NCBI GenBank assembly: GCA_964390495.1 | Contig: CAYMIN010000001.1 | Span: forward strand, 242,917-306,916 | Direction of reading: 5' to 3' | Length of the DNA: 64,000 nucleotides | From: UBA11051 sp964390495 | GTDB lineage: Bacteria; Armatimonadota; Zipacnadia; Zipacnadales; UBA11051 | Part shown: piece by piece, positions 18,053 through 29,700 of the stretch | How the letters are laid out: each line of letters begins with the position of its first letter | How positions within the stretch are numbered: the stretch's first letter is position 1 | Translations under genes and position numbers: made by a program | Notes under the pieces: generated by a model | What the model saw: only the letters and a program-made list of their open reading frames with translations | What the model was told of the DNA's origin: nothing | The model's database searches: none

Positions 18053-21000
18053 CTATTTGATATCGCCGTAGATGAAGCCGTCGTCACAGCCGACGGCGAT
18101 CTGGAGCTTGCCATCGCCGTTGAAGTCGGCTGCTACGACTTTCGTCACATTACCGCCGGTCACGAGAGTGCCGGTGATGTTGCCCTTGGCGTCAACCACG
18201 CGCACCATTCCGCCCTCGGTGCCGACGATTATCTCCGGCGTACCGTCACCGTCGAGATCGGCGACGACGAAGTCCTTAATGGCCTCGCCGACGTTCTTGC
18301 TCCAGAGGATCTCGCCGGCGGCGTCCGTCACCAGCAGGTGGTAGTTCTTCGACCCGGCGATGAGTTCGAGGTTGCCGTCACCGGTCAAATCAGCCAGCGC
18401 CACCTGGCTGACTTCGGCGCCCATGAACTTGGCCCAGGCCTTCTTGGAGCCTAGCTCATTGCAGTGCACACCGCCGACGCGGGAGCCGGCGATCAGTTCC
18501 CACTTACCGTTGCCGTCCATGTCGCCGGCGGCCGCGCTCATGGCCGCCCCGTGGTAGCCGACACTGACCGACATGACCTTCTTGCCATCCGGGCCGAAGG
18601 CGTTGGCCGCACAGTACGTCGTACCGATGAAGGCGGCCAGCTTGCCCTCCCCCATCTCGGCGAAGGCGATGGAGGTGGGCTGGTGCGCCCAGTTGAGCGT
18701 GCCCCAGAGCTTCTTGCCGGTGTGGTCGTAGCCGTAGGCGAACCAGTTGCTGGAGCCGATGACGATCTCGCCGTCACCATCCCCGTCGGTATCGGCGCAT
18801 CCCACCACCTTGATCTCGCCGGTTGCCGGCTCGATTTCGGGGAAGTACGGGTCAGCCGGCGTCAGCACCGACCAGCGCTCCTGGCCCTGGTAGTCGAAGC
18901 AGTAGAGCTTGTGGTCCTTGCCGCCCACGACCACCTCGCCCTTGCCGTCATTGTCCAGGTCATAGGCGTCAATGCACATAGCCTCCTTCTCCAGCTCCAC
19001 CTGCCACACGACCGAGCCGTCGGCTTTCAAGCATTTGACGAAGTTGCTGACCGCAGCCAGGATCTCAACTTGGCCGTCGCCATCCACATCGAGCGCCGCC
19101 AGGCCGTTAGTGCCGAAGGGGACGCGGTACTCGCGCGCTTGCGGCATCGCCGGCTCGGGAAAGATGCGCATTTCGCGCACTGCCGTCCGTGAGGGGTTGA
19201 ATTTGGTAATGAAGACCCGGAGGCGGCTGGTCTCAATCGGCTCGAATGTGTAGGTCCAGTTTGCGCCGCGCTTGTCTTTGCTAACCTCGGCTTGGATGGC
19301 GTACCAGTCCTCACTGTCCGCGTCCCATGCCTGGAGTTGATGTCCGTCGTCGGCAGGGGCGTACTGGGCATTGTAGTAGTCAATCTGAAAGCAGCCGACC
19401 TCAACCGGCTCGCTCCACTCCACGCCGAGATCCTTGGGCAGGTCACTGGTCCACGCGGCACCGCTTGAGGTGGCGCAGTAGCTTTCCGGGTTGCCGTCCA
19501 CCGCATCACGGGGTCCAGCGCCCCTTTGCGCCTCGGTCCAACATTTGGCCGTGCCGGTCCTGTGGAGCGCCTTGACCTCCTCACCGGCCGCGTTGACGTA
19601 GATCGTGCCGGTCCTCATCTCGGCGGATTCGGCTTTCCAGGCCGCCTGCATCTGGGCACCCTCGACGGCGTCGCCGGCCAGAGCTGCCAGCGCCTCCCGG
19701 TGCTGCTTTTCGAACTGTGCGTAAAGATCCTGCCAGGAGCCAATATCCACCTTCGCCGCAGCCGGCGTGAAGCTCAAGGTGTGCTTGCCCGCCGGAACCT
19801 CAAACTCAAGCCCGTCGGGGCCGGTCTGCACCTTGACCGCCTTGCCGTCCAGCTTCACCTCATCGCCTTTGGCATAGAGGCGCACTACCCCATTCTCCTT
19901 GGCCTCGATGGTCCCGCCGGCCTCCGCCAGGTTCACCTCGATATTGACCGGCTTGTCCGAGGCAAACCAGGTCCTCTTGGCGGCCAGGGTCCGGCCCGCT
20001 GTCAGCGCAAAGCCGTCCTGCTCGACATAGAAGACGGCGGCATCCACCACCATCTCCGGCAGCGGCTCGACCTTACCGGTGCCGGCCAGAGCGTAACCTT
20101 CCGGCGACTTCACCATCACCGCCCCGCCCCCGACTGACACAATTTCGTACGGCCACGCGCCCTCTTCGCCGGCTACGTAGAGCAGATTCGTGAAGTACTG
20201 CTTCTCAGCCGGCTGCATCTGTGCTGACTTGGATTCGACCACCGCGTGGCGGTTCCCGGAGTAAGGTGTGGTGGTCGTGGTCTTGAAGGGGGTATGGCTG
20301 GCGCTGACGATATTGAACGGCTTGCCCCGCTGCACGGCACTGACGCGGTCTTCGCCGATTGCCGGGGCGTGGTCGGAGAGCGTGCGGAAGATCGCGTTGA
20401 GGCCATAGTTGCCGGCCTCCTCCGCCTCCACCTCATCTATCACCAGGAAGTACTGCTCCTTGTTCCAGATGATGTTGCGCCGCCAGTTCACGCCATTGTA
20501 GCCGTTGAGATAGGTCTGGGTCATGCCCAGCTTCGCGAAATCACCCATAGCCGCGAGTCCGGTCAGACGCGGTATCGGCTCGAACAGCCCATCACGATAG
20601 ACCACCAGCGTATTGTGCTCGACGGTATCGGGGACGAAGTAGCCGCTGTCAAAGAGGCAGTAGCGGTCATTGTCAGTGAACTCGATGATCGAGTTGCCGT
20701 CGGGATGGGCGTGATAGCCGTGCGAGATGCCGCCCAGGATGAGGTACTGGTCCTCCCGCTCGAAACTGGTGCGGAAGGTGATCTTGTCGAAGCACTCCTC
20801 CCGAAGCGGAGTCGGGTCGGCATCGAGCACCGGATTCATCTCGCTGGGAGCCGTGCCCAGCACCCTTGTGCGCTGCTCATAGACCCAATCGGGCAGCGGG
20901 ACCACATGGACGCCGAGCATATCCTCGGGCACCACCGGCTCAATAATGTCCTGCTGATAGCTGTTATAGGAGAAATTGCCTCTATTCAGCCCGGGGCAGT

Positions 21001-22315
21001 GGTTGTAAGCATGCAGATAGCGCCCGTCTTGGTATCGCCAGGCGCACGCCTGGAACAGATTCGCCCAGTAGCCGATGGCACCCATCGAGCCGGTATCCCC
21101 AAAGCCGGCGTGGCCGCCCAGGTTGTTCATCACCGCCATCCCGTAGTCACAGGCCTGGCGCGCCATGCCGCTGTCGAACCACTCATCATACTGCGCCGGC
21201 AGGGCGTAGTAGAAGGTATCGTAGATCGTCATGCCACCATAGCCGGGACAGTCCTCATTCGAGCGCCAGAACTTGGCCTTGCCCTGGAAGCGAGCGTTTG
21301 CCCAGGTCCATAGCCCCGCCACGTCTAGGTCGTAGTACTTCTTGAAGTAGCGGGCGATATCCCAGGACACGCGGCTGTCCCAGTCATTGCCCACCGGCCT
21401 CTCGAGCTGTTCCGGCGCCTTATTGGCATCACGGAACTTGTTGGCAAACTCCCACATAAACTCCATGATCCGGGCGCGGTCCTCGTCGCTCAGCTCCGGG
21501 GCCTCCTCGACATTGTCCCACATGTTGAACAGATAGAACGCCCCGCGCGCATCGCTGACCTTACTCATCTTCTTGATGATCTCATGCAGTATCGGCACGG
21601 TCTGTTTGAAGACCTCCACATCCTCCGGATTGCCGGTCAGATAGTACCTGGTGGCTGCACCGGTCACAGCACCCGCCGCAGCGCGGAAGTTCTTCCCCTT
21701 AACCCCCTCGATCCGGCTGGCGACGGTCTCCGGATTGGGCTTGTACGGCAGCGAGCCGTCCGGCAGCACCACTCTAATCGTATGGGGGTACGAGATGTCA
21801 CCCTTCTCGGGCAGTGAGGCGATGAAATCGTCAGCGGCTTTGGTAACCGACTCGATGTCCGCGCCGCCTAGATATACAAAACAGGTTCCCGTGCCCATCG
21901 GGTCGTGGACGGTGCGCACTACATACCCGCCCCGGCCCGGCCATTTCACATCAAGCGAGACATAATGCTCGTCGTAGATGCGTTCCACCAGCGGGTTGTT
22001 GGCGAAGTAGCCCACCAGAATCATGTTGGAGCTGCGCAGCGTCTCAGGAGACATCGTCGCGGCATCCTGCACGGGGATAGTCGCGCCGGACACTTGCTTA
22101 ATGCCGGCGGCGATCTTCTGGCCCACCTGGGCATACTCATCCCCCGGCGGGACACCGATAAGGCAGTTAGGCGCACCTCCATGAGCGATCGGCACCTCGG
22201 TGTAGAACGTCTTGAGCGGCGGCATTGGTGGTATCTCCACGGCTGATACTCCTCCCTGAGTTCCCAGCATAATCAACAAACCAAGCATTATTAGCATCCA
22301 GATGTGATGTTTCAT
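18053..22315 (-). CDS. Giant secreted heparinase-like / discoidin / seven FG-GAP repeat protein (paralogue 1)
   Basis: A 1420-aa exported protein. From the ATG at 22321 (two codons earlier) the domains are: signal peptide to about 28; about 45-190, an alpha/beta domain like the N-terminal helper domain of GH20/GH67 enzymes (ILVGYFANNPLVER, GYVVRT); about 200-500, a helical toroid; about 510-850, the heparinase II/III beta-sheet region with GISHGYHAHPDGNS (531-544) and LFDSGYFVPD; about 920-1057, an F5/8-type C (discoidin-like) domain (DAVDGNPESY, RLRVFITKF); about 1070-1422, seven calcium-type DxDxDG loops, one per blade, suggesting an integrin-like FG-GAP propeller. I prefer the ATG at 22315 because AGGT is 8 nt away. 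The activity is not proved; a lyase acting on a surface-bound uronic-acid glycan is the best guess. It is nearly co-linear with the proteins at 22358-26635, 26738-30622 and 40740-45002. Confidence 0.83.
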   Translation of the reverse strand: MKHHIWMLIMLGLLIMLGTQGGVSAVEIPPMPPLKTFYTEVPIAHGGAPNCLIGVPPGDEYAQVGQKIAAGIKQVSGATIPVQDAATMSPETLRSSNMILVGYFANNPLVERIYDEHYVSLDVKWPGRGGYVVRTVHDPMGTGTCFVYLGGADIESVTKAADDFIASLPEKGDISYPHTIRVVLPDGSLPYKPNPETVASRIEGVKGKNFRAAAGAVTGAATRYYLTGNPEDVEVFKQTVPILHEIIKKMSKVSDARGAFYLFNMWDNVEEAPELSDEDRARIMEFMWEFANKFRDANKAPEQLERPVGNDWDSRVSWDIARYFKKYYDLDVAGLWTWANARFQGKAKFWRSNEDCPGYGGMTIYDTFYYALPAQYDEWFDSGMARQACDYGMAVMNNLGGHAGFGDTGSMGAIGYWANLFQACAWRYQDGRYLHAYNHCPGLNRGNFSYNSYQQDIIEPVVPEDMLGVHVVPLPDWVYEQRTRVLGTAPSEMNPVLDADPTPLREECFDKITFRTSFEREDQYLILGGISHGYHAHPDGNSIIEFTDNDRYCLFDSGYFVPDTVEHNTLVVYRDGLFEPIPRLTGLAAMGDFAKLGMTQTYLNGYNGVNWRRNIIWNKEQYFLVIDEVEAEEAGNYGLNAIFRTLSDHAPAIGEDRVSAVQRGKPFNIVSASHTPFKTTTTTPYSGNRHAVVESKSAQMQPAEKQYFTNLLYVAGEEGAWPYEIVSVGGGAVMVKSPEGYALAGTGKVEPLPEMVVDAAVFYVEQDGFALTAGRTLAAKRTWFASDKPVNIEVNLAEAGGTIEAKENGVVRLYAKGDEVKLDGKAVKVQTGPDGLEFEVPAGKHTLSFTPAAAKVDIGSWQDLYAQFEKQHREALAALAGDAVEGAQMQAAWKAESAEMRTGTIYVNAAGEEVKALHRTGTAKCWTEAQRGAGPRDAVDGNPESYCATSSGAAWTSDLPKDLGVEWSEPVEVGCFQIDYYNAQYAPADDGHQLQAWDADSEDWYAIQAEVSKDKRGANWTYTFEPIETSRLRVFITKFNPSRTAVREMRIFPEPAMPQAREYRVPFGTNGLAALDVDGDGQVEILAAVSNFVKCLKADGSVVWQVELEKEAMCIDAYDLDNDGKGEVVVGGKDHKLYCFDYQGQERWSVLTPADPYFPEIEPATGEIKVVGCADTDGDGDGEIVIGSSNWFAYGYDHTGKKLWGTLNWAHQPTSIAFAEMGEGKLAAFIGTTYCAANAFGPDGKKVMSVSVGYHGAAMSAAAGDMDGNGKWELIAGSRVGGVHCNELGSKKAWAKFMGAEVSQVALADLTGDGNLELIAGSKNYHLLVTDAAGEILWSKNVGEAIKDFVVADLDGDGTPEIIVGTEGGMVRVVDAKGNITGTLVTGGNVTKVVAADFNGDGKLQIAVGCDDGFIYGDIK

Positions 22316-22357
22316 ACTCATATACCTCGCTTTCCTTGACTTATACTTATCGGCGCT

Positions 22358-25300
22358 CTAGTGCACGCCTCCATACACATAACCATCATTGCTGGCGGCG
22401 ACTATCTCCATCTGGCCGTTGCCATCCAGATCAGCCACCAGCACCTTTGTGAGGTCACCTTGTCCTGCGAAGGTCGCGACTATTTTGCCGCTATTATCAA
22501 CCACCCGCAGCCTGCCGCCCTCAGTGCCCACGACAATCTCAGGCGCTCCGTTTCCGTCCAGGTCTGCGGTCACCACATCAGCTACTGCGTCGCCCATATC
22601 ACTGCTCCATAGTATCTCGCCATCGGCGTCGGTAGCCAGTAGGCAGTAGTTCTTGGAGCCGGCGATTACCTCCAGGTTGCCATCACCGACCAGGTCAGCC
22701 AGGGCCACCTGCGTGACCTCCGCGCCCATGAATTTCATCCACGCCTTCTTGGTGCCCAATTCACCACAATGCAGACCGCCGACACGTGATCCGGCAATCA
22801 GCTCGGCCTTGCCGTTGCCGTCCAGGTCCCCCGCCGCCACACTCATCGCCGCACCGTGATAGCCGACGCTAACTGAACCTATCCCCTTGCCGTCCGGCCC
22901 GAAGGCATTGGCCGAATTATAGCGAGTGCCGATAAACGTCCCCAGCTTGCCCTCACCGACATCAACAAAGCATATCGAGGTGGCCGGATGAGCCCAATTG
23001 AGAGCTCTCCACAGCAGATTGCCCGCATGATCATAGGCGTAGGCGTGCCAGTTGATACCACCTCCACTGTGGCTGCAACTCACCACCACTTCCCCATCAC
23101 CGTCGGCATCCAGGTCCGCACATCCCACTACCTCGACCCGGCCGTGCGAGGGTTCGCGTTCCGAGTATGGTGCATCCGTCGGGGTCAGCACCGACCATAG
23201 CTCGTTGCCCTGGTGGTCGAAGCAGTAGAGCTTGCAGTCATCGGCGCCCACCAGTACCTCGCCCCGGCCGTCTCCCTCCAGGTCATACGCATCCACACAC
23301 AAAGGCCCCGCCTCCAGCTCCTTTTCCCAAACAAGCTCCCCGTCACCGTTCAGGCACTTGAGGGACTGCTTGGCGATCACCAGCAGTTCCGCCTGTCCGT
23401 CACCGTCCACATCATATGCCGCCATATCCTGAATTGGGAAGCCCACCCGCACCTCCCGGTGCTCCGCTACTGCCGGCTCGGGGAAGAATCGCATCTCGCT
23501 GACGGCGGTGCGCATGCCGGTGGCGAAGTCGGTGATGAATATCCGCATCCGCGTGGTTTCGACCGGATCGAATAGATATGTCCACCTCGCCCCCGCTTCA
23601 TCCTTGGTGATCTCCGCCTGGACCGGGTACCAGTTCTCACCGTCCCAGGCCTGCAACTGCTGGCCTTCCATAGTCGGGCCATAGTGGTGGCTGACATAAT
23701 CAATCTGGAAGCAGGCGATGCTGACCGGGTTATTCCACTGCATGCCGAAGTCCTTGGGCAGGGTCTTGGCATGTTCGCCGTAGCCCGCCGAATAGGTCTC
23801 CGGGCGTCCGTCCACACAGTCCCCCATCCTTGTGCTCTTGAGCGTGCCCTCAGTCCAGGCTGACGCCTTGCCGGAACTAGTGAGATTGATCACCTCGTCC
23901 CCCTGCGCGTTGAGATAGACCGTGCGGGTGGCTTTGGTGGCCAACTCAAAGGTCCAATCCGCTGCCAGAGCCGCGCCGCCCTCAGCTTCCTTCTTAAGCC
24001 CCGCCAGCCTTTCCCGATGCTGCTTCTCCAGACCTAGATACACGGCGCTCCAGTCCTGACTGCCGATTGTCTCCGCGCCGGGCTCGAAGCTCAGCCGGTG
24101 CTTGCCTGCAGGTATGGCAACCTCCAGGCCCTGCGGCCCACTACGCCCTTTGACCGCCTGACCGTCCAGCTCAATTTCATCTCCCCGCGCCCACAGACTC
24201 ACGGTCGTGTCCTGCGCGGCTTCAATAGTGCCCGAAGCTTTCGGTCCCAGCTTCAGCTCGATATTTACCGGCGTATCTGCAGTGAACCATGGCCGCTCCG
24301 CCCGCAATTGGCGCCCGCTGGTCAGAGCAAAGCTGCGCCTGGTGACATAGAACACTGCCGCATCTACGCTCAGATCCGACATGGGGCGACATGCGCGTGT
24401 ACCTGCCAGCGCGTAGCCCTCCGGCGATTTCACCATCACCGCACCCTCGCACGCCTTCACCATTTCGTGAGGCCATTGCGATTCCCACTCGGTGCAATAG
24501 AGCAGGTTGCACAGGTACTGCCTATCCCCCGCCTGCATGGCGGCCGACTTCGGCTCGATCAGGGCCTTGCGGGAGCTGGTCGCCGAAGTGCTCAGCTTTA
24601 TCGGCGTATAGCCCGCGCTGACCAGCTTGAAGGACCGGCCACCGGCGAAGGCACTAGCCCTGTCATCCAGAATCACCGGCCCATTATCTGCGAGCGTCCT
24701 GAAGACTGCCTTGATGCTGTAGTCGCCCACCTCCTGGGCCTCTACCTCATCAATGACCAGGAAGTACTTCTCCTTGTTCCAGATGATATTGCGCCGCCAG
24801 TTGGCACCGTTATAGCCGTTGACATAGGTCTGGGTCATGCCCACGTCTTCGAAGTCCCCCAGAGCCGCCAGGCCGGTCAACCGCGGCACCGGCTCGAACA
24901 GGCCCTGACGGTAGATTGCCAGGGTGTTGTGCTCAATGGTGTCAGGCACGAAATAGCCGCTGTCAAAAAGGCAGTAGCGGTTCTTGTCCGTCAGCTCGAT
25001 CAGCGAGTTCCCATCCGGATGCGCATGGTAGCCGTGCGAGATGCCGCCCACGATCAGATATTGGTCGGAAGGCTCGAAGCTGCTGCGGAAGGTGATCTTG
25101 TCAAAGCACTCTTCCCGCGGAGGGACCGGATCGGCATCCAAGACCGCATTCATCGCCTTCGGAGCCGTCCCCAACACGCTCTCACGGTGCTCGTACACCC
25201 AGTCGGGAAGCGGCACCACATGGACGCCCAGCATATCCTCGGGTAGCACCGGCTCCACCACATCCTGCAGATACGTGCTGTGACACAACGCCTCCCGCTC

Positions 25301-26635
25301 CATGCCCTTGGTGCGGTTGTAGGCGTACATGTACCGCCCATCCCGGTACTTCCAGGCGCAGGTCAGGAGGATATTGCCCCAGTAGCCGCTCCGCCACATC
25401 GCACTGGTATCGCCGAAGCCGGCATGGCCGCCTAGGTTATTTAGCACCGCAATGCCGTAGTCACCCATCTTGCGACCGGTGCCACTCTCCCAGAACTGCT
25501 CATAGCCGGCGGGTAGCACATAGTACAGCGTATCCATCATCGTCGCACCGCCGTAGCCGGCACAGTCCTCCGCAGAACGCCAGAACTTGGCTTTACTCTG
25601 GAAGAACACGGTCATCGTGGTCCACAGGTTTGCCGCATCCACGTCGTAGTACTTCTTGAAATACCGCGCCAGGTCCCACGACAACCGACCGTTGTGGTAG
25701 TTGCCTACCGGTGTCGGCCTGTCCTCTGCTCCCGTCTCATTCGCATCAATCCACTTATGCGCAAACTCCCAGAGCCACTCCGTTATCTGCGCGCGGTCCT
25801 CCTCGCTAAACTGCGGCGCCTCCTCGATGTTGTCCCACATATTCATGAGATGTATCGCCCCACCAGCCGCCTCGATCTTCTTCAGCTTCTCCACAAACTC
25901 GCCCAGCAGGGGCATCGTCCGCTTGAAGAGCTCCAGTCCCTCCGGGTTGCCGGTCAGATAGTAGCTGGTAGCGGCCTCGGTGACGATCCCACCGAGCGCG
26001 CCGTAGTTCTTCCCCTTGGCCGCCTCTACCTGGCTTTCTAGCGTCTCCGAACTCGGCTTATATGCCGGCGAGCCGTCGGGCATCACGACCTTGACCGTGT
26101 GCGGATAGGAGATGTCGCCTTTTTCGGGAAGTGTCGAGATGAAGTCATCGGCGGCTTTAGCGACTGAGGCCTCATCTACGCCACCCAGATACACGAAGCA
26201 GGTGCCCTGGCCGGTGGGGTCATGCACCGTGCGGATCACGTAGCCTCCGGCTCCCGGCCACTGCGCATCCAGTGCCACATAGTGCTCATCGTAGAGCCGT
26301 TCCACCAGCGGGTTATTGGCGAAATAGCCCACCAGGATCATGTTGGAGCTTTGCAGCGCCTCGGCCGAGATGCTGGAGGCATCCTGAACCGGAATTGCGG
26401 CACCGGAGACCGCCTTGATAGCGGCGGCGATCTTCTGTCCGACCTGGGCATACTCATCCCCGGGCGGCACGGCGATAAGGCAGTTAGGTGCGCCACCGTG
26501 GGCGATCGGGACTTCGGTATAGAAGGTCTTCAGCGGCGGTACTGGCGGTATCTCCGCAGCGAACACACCGCCTGCAATCGCCGGCAGCACCATACTGAAC
26601 AACACTATGCCAAGAAGGCTCTGGCGCGATTTCAC
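22358..26635 (-). CDS. Giant secreted heparinase-like / discoidin / seven FG-GAP repeat protein (paralogue 2)
   Basis: A 1425-aa paralogue with the same domain order. I chose the GTG at 26635 because it yields a normal signal peptide (VKSRQSLLGIVLFSMVLPAIAGGVFA) aligned with the other copies; the frame continues to a GTG at 26734, just 3 bp from the previous stop. GISHGYHAHPDGNS is conserved. The discoidin-like domain is present (DCVDGRPETYS, TRMRIFITDFA). Seven Asp-rich loops close the protein (DVDGDGQAE, DLEGDGRGE, DLDADGDGE, DLDGNGKAE, DLVGDGNLE, DLDGNGAPE, DLDGNGQME). It is separated by 42 bp from paralogue 1 and about 100 bp from paralogue 3. An embedded insertion (SHSGGGINWHAY) in the third blade is shared in part with paralogue 3 (EGGINWHAYG) but not with copies 1 and 4. 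Confidence 0.83.
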   Translation of the reverse strand: MKSRQSLLGIVLFSMVLPAIAGGVFAAEIPPVPPLKTFYTEVPIAHGGAPNCLIAVPPGDEYAQVGQKIAAAIKAVSGAAIPVQDASSISAEALQSSNMILVGYFANNPLVERLYDEHYVALDAQWPGAGGYVIRTVHDPTGQGTCFVYLGGVDEASVAKAADDFISTLPEKGDISYPHTVKVVMPDGSPAYKPSSETLESQVEAAKGKNYGALGGIVTEAATSYYLTGNPEGLELFKRTMPLLGEFVEKLKKIEAAGGAIHLMNMWDNIEEAPQFSEEDRAQITEWLWEFAHKWIDANETGAEDRPTPVGNYHNGRLSWDLARYFKKYYDVDAANLWTTMTVFFQSKAKFWRSAEDCAGYGGATMMDTLYYVLPAGYEQFWESGTGRKMGDYGIAVLNNLGGHAGFGDTSAMWRSGYWGNILLTCAWKYRDGRYMYAYNRTKGMEREALCHSTYLQDVVEPVLPEDMLGVHVVPLPDWVYEHRESVLGTAPKAMNAVLDADPVPPREECFDKITFRSSFEPSDQYLIVGGISHGYHAHPDGNSLIELTDKNRYCLFDSGYFVPDTIEHNTLAIYRQGLFEPVPRLTGLAALGDFEDVGMTQTYVNGYNGANWRRNIIWNKEKYFLVIDEVEAQEVGDYSIKAVFRTLADNGPVILDDRASAFAGGRSFKLVSAGYTPIKLSTSATSSRKALIEPKSAAMQAGDRQYLCNLLYCTEWESQWPHEMVKACEGAVMVKSPEGYALAGTRACRPMSDLSVDAAVFYVTRRSFALTSGRQLRAERPWFTADTPVNIELKLGPKASGTIEAAQDTTVSLWARGDEIELDGQAVKGRSGPQGLEVAIPAGKHRLSFEPGAETIGSQDWSAVYLGLEKQHRERLAGLKKEAEGGAALAADWTFELATKATRTVYLNAQGDEVINLTSSGKASAWTEGTLKSTRMGDCVDGRPETYSAGYGEHAKTLPKDFGMQWNNPVSIACFQIDYVSHHYGPTMEGQQLQAWDGENWYPVQAEITKDEAGARWTYLFDPVETTRMRIFITDFATGMRTAVSEMRFFPEPAVAEHREVRVGFPIQDMAAYDVDGDGQAELLVIAKQSLKCLNGDGELVWEKELEAGPLCVDAYDLEGDGRGEVLVGADDCKLYCFDHQGNELWSVLTPTDAPYSEREPSHGRVEVVGCADLDADGDGEVVVSCSHSGGGINWHAYAYDHAGNLLWRALNWAHPATSICFVDVGEGKLGTFIGTRYNSANAFGPDGKGIGSVSVGYHGAAMSVAAGDLDGNGKAELIAGSRVGGLHCGELGTKKAWMKFMGAEVTQVALADLVGDGNLEVIAGSKNYCLLATDADGEILWSSDMGDAVADVVTADLDGNGAPEIVVGTEGGRLRVVDNSGKIVATFAGQGDLTKVLVADLDGNGQMEIVAASNDGYVYGGVH

Positions 26636-26737
26636 GGTTCTACACCACTTTCTGGCGCTGTTTGTCGAGGCGCCTCTGACGTTTGCGGGCAACGCGGGCA
26701 CGCCGTGCACGACCGGTTGAGACTGAGTACGCACAGA

Positions 26738-29700
26738 TTATCTGATGTCCCCGTAGATGATGCCGGCGTCGGTCCCAGCCAGGACCTGCAGCTTGCCGTC
26801 ACCGTTCAGGTCGGCCAGCAAGACCGGCTTGACGGCACCTCCGGCCTCGAAGCTGCCCACAATGTTGCCCTGGGCATTGAGCACCAGCACTCGTCCGGCT
26901 TGGGTGCCGGCTACCACCTCGGGCGGGCCCTCACCGTCTATGTCGCCGACTGCCAGGTCCAGTACGCCCTCGCCGACATTACGCGTCCAAATCGCCTCGC
27001 CGGCGGGCCCCATAGCCATGATATGGAAGTTCTTGGAGCCCGCTATCAACTCGAGCTTGCCGTCATTATTCAGGTCGGTCAGAGCTATCTTGGTGACTTC
27101 GGCCCCCGGGAACTTGGCCCACAACTCCTCGTTGGGCGCCTCGTGGCCCTCGCGCCCGTAGAACCCGCCGGATTCGATACCAGGCGGATCGTTGGGCTTG
27201 GCGCAATGAATGCCGCCGACGCGGGAGCCGGCCAGCAGTTCGGGAATGCCGTCCCCGTCCATGTCGCCGGCGGCCGTGGTCATAGCCGCACCATGGAAGC
27301 CGCAGCCGACTATGCCAATCTTGGTGCCATCGGGGCCGAATAGGTTGGCGGCGCTGTAGGTGGTGCTGATCAGCGATCCTAGCGTGCCATCGCCCAGCGG
27401 GACGAAGCTAATCGAGGTGGGTACATGGGCCCAGTTCAGCCCGGTCCACAGCAGCTTGCCGGTGTGATCGAAGCCATAGGCGTGCCAGTTGATGCCGCCT
27501 TCGGCCGGGCGCCCGAACCCGCTGCCGATGACGATCTCGCCCAAGCCGTCGGCATTGATGTCGGCACAGCCGATCACTTCGACCCGTCCGTGGATATCCG
27601 CACGCTCCGGGTAGGCCCGGTCTGCCGGCGTCAGGATCGCCCAGCGCAACTGGCCCTGGTAGTCGAAACAGTAGAGCTTGGCATCCTTGCCCCCTACTAC
27701 CACTTCCGGGTGACCGTCGGCGTCGAGATCGTAGGCATCCACCGCCAGGGCCTGAGCATTACCCTCCAGAGTGTGCTCCCAAACGATCTGACCTTCGCCA
27801 TTTAGGCACTTGATCGCAGCTCCGGTCAGAGCGATGACCTCGTCGCGCCCGTCACCGTTGAGGTCCTTCGCTATCATCGCCTTGACGGCCGCCGGCACGG
27901 TCTTGCCCTGCTTGTCCACGGTAGTGTTCTCGATTTGCCATACCGGCTGCATTTGGCGGCCGGTCGGCGCACCTTGCACCTGCGCCAGCCTTTGCTGATG
28001 GCGTTGAGCTAGCTGGTCATACAGCGTGCTCCAGGACGGCACCGGCAGCTTTTCGGCCGCGGGTCTGAAGGCCAGGCGGTGCGTGCCCGGCTCGATGGTC
28101 AGTTCTACCCCTTCGCCCACAGGACGGACGGGTCGGCTGCGGCCATCCACCTGCACCGTGTCACCGACGACTGGCAGTCTCAGCACTGTCGCCTCCGCAG
28201 CCTCGATAAGCCCCTGGGCGATGGCACCTAGGGTGATCTCAAGGTTTACCGGCCGGTCGGCACTGAAAACGACCTCGCCCGCGGTCAAAGCGCGACCAGC
28301 CGTAAGCGCGAAGCTGTCAGGGGTGATGTGGAAGTGGGCGGCATCCACCGCTACACCGCCAACCGTCCGCGCCGGTCCCACCCCGGCCAACGCATAGCCT
28401 GCAGGCCCCTTGATCATCACTGCCGCTTCGTCAGCGGGAACCATCTCGTACTTCCAGGCCCCGGTATCGTCGGCATAGAGCAGGTTGATGAAGCGGGCCA
28501 CCTCCCCCTGGGACAGTTCCGCGGTGAGGTTCTGGTGAATCGCATGTCCGTAGCTGGTGGGCGGCAAGGTGCCGGCCAGCTTGATCTGGGCGTAAGAGTT
28601 GCTGACCAGGTTGAAGACCCGGCCTTTGTACACCACCCGCACCCGGTCGGCCTGGACCTCCGGCCTGTCGGGATCCGCCATGGTCTTGAGGACCGCCAGC
28701 AGACTGTAGTTGCCCGGCTCGACGGCCTCCACCTCGTCTATGACCAGGAAGTACTTCTCCTTCTTCCAGATGATATTGCGGCGCCAGTTGGTGCCATTGT
28801 AGCCGTTCAGATAGGTCTGAGTAGTGCCCACGCTGTTGAGGTCGCCCCGGACCGCCAGGCCGGTCAATCGCGGCACTGGCTGGAACATCCCGTCGCGGAA
28901 AACAACCAGGGTCGAGTGCTCGATGGTGTCGGGGATGAAATAGCCGCTGTCCCACAGGCAATAGCGACCATTATCGGTGAACTCGATGATGGCATTACCA
29001 TCGGGGTGGGCGTGATAGCCGTGAGAGATACCGCCCACAATCAGGTACTGGTCCTCGGCATCGGTGCTGGTGCGGAAGGTGATCTTGTCGAAGCACTCCT
29101 CGCGCGGGGGCGGAGCAATCGCGCCAAGCACGGGATTCATGAACGAGGGCGCGGTATTCAGAAGTCTGTCGCGATTGTCGTACACCCAGTCGGGCAAGGG
29201 TATGACATGCACCCCCATGACATGGTCGGCCGGCTGCGGCTCAAGTTCATCCTGTGAATAGGTGCTCTCGAAGAAACCCTCAACGGGCCGAGTGCGGAAA
29301 CGTGGCTCGAAGGCCAGATAGCGGCCATCCCGCAGCTTCCATGCGAGGGTGCGCAGGATCAGCGGCCAATGGCCGGGGTTCATGAACGCGCTGGTATCGC
29401 CGAAGCCGGCATGACCGCCCAGGTTATTCATGACGGCCAGCCCGTAGTCGCCCAGCTTCTGGGCCGTGCCGTCCTCCCAAAACTCCTCGCAGCCCAAAGG
29501 TAACATGTAGTGCAGGAAATCGGCTACCGTGGAGCCGCCATAGCCGGGGCAATCCTCCACTCCGCGCCAGAACTTGGCCCCGCTGCGCACCGCACTATTT
29601 AGCCAGGTCCACAGGCCGCCGGCGTCGAGGTCGTAGTATTTATGCCAATAGCGGGCCATGTCGGCGGCCGCCCGGCCGTTGAGGTTGTTGCCCGGCGGCA

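Noticed and set aside
18037..18114. N-terminal extension of the ThuA-like protein
   Set aside because: It would overlap the preceding gene, is Ser/Ala-rich without a ribosome-binding site, and the ATG at 18036 has GGAGG and begins with the family's usual first strand.
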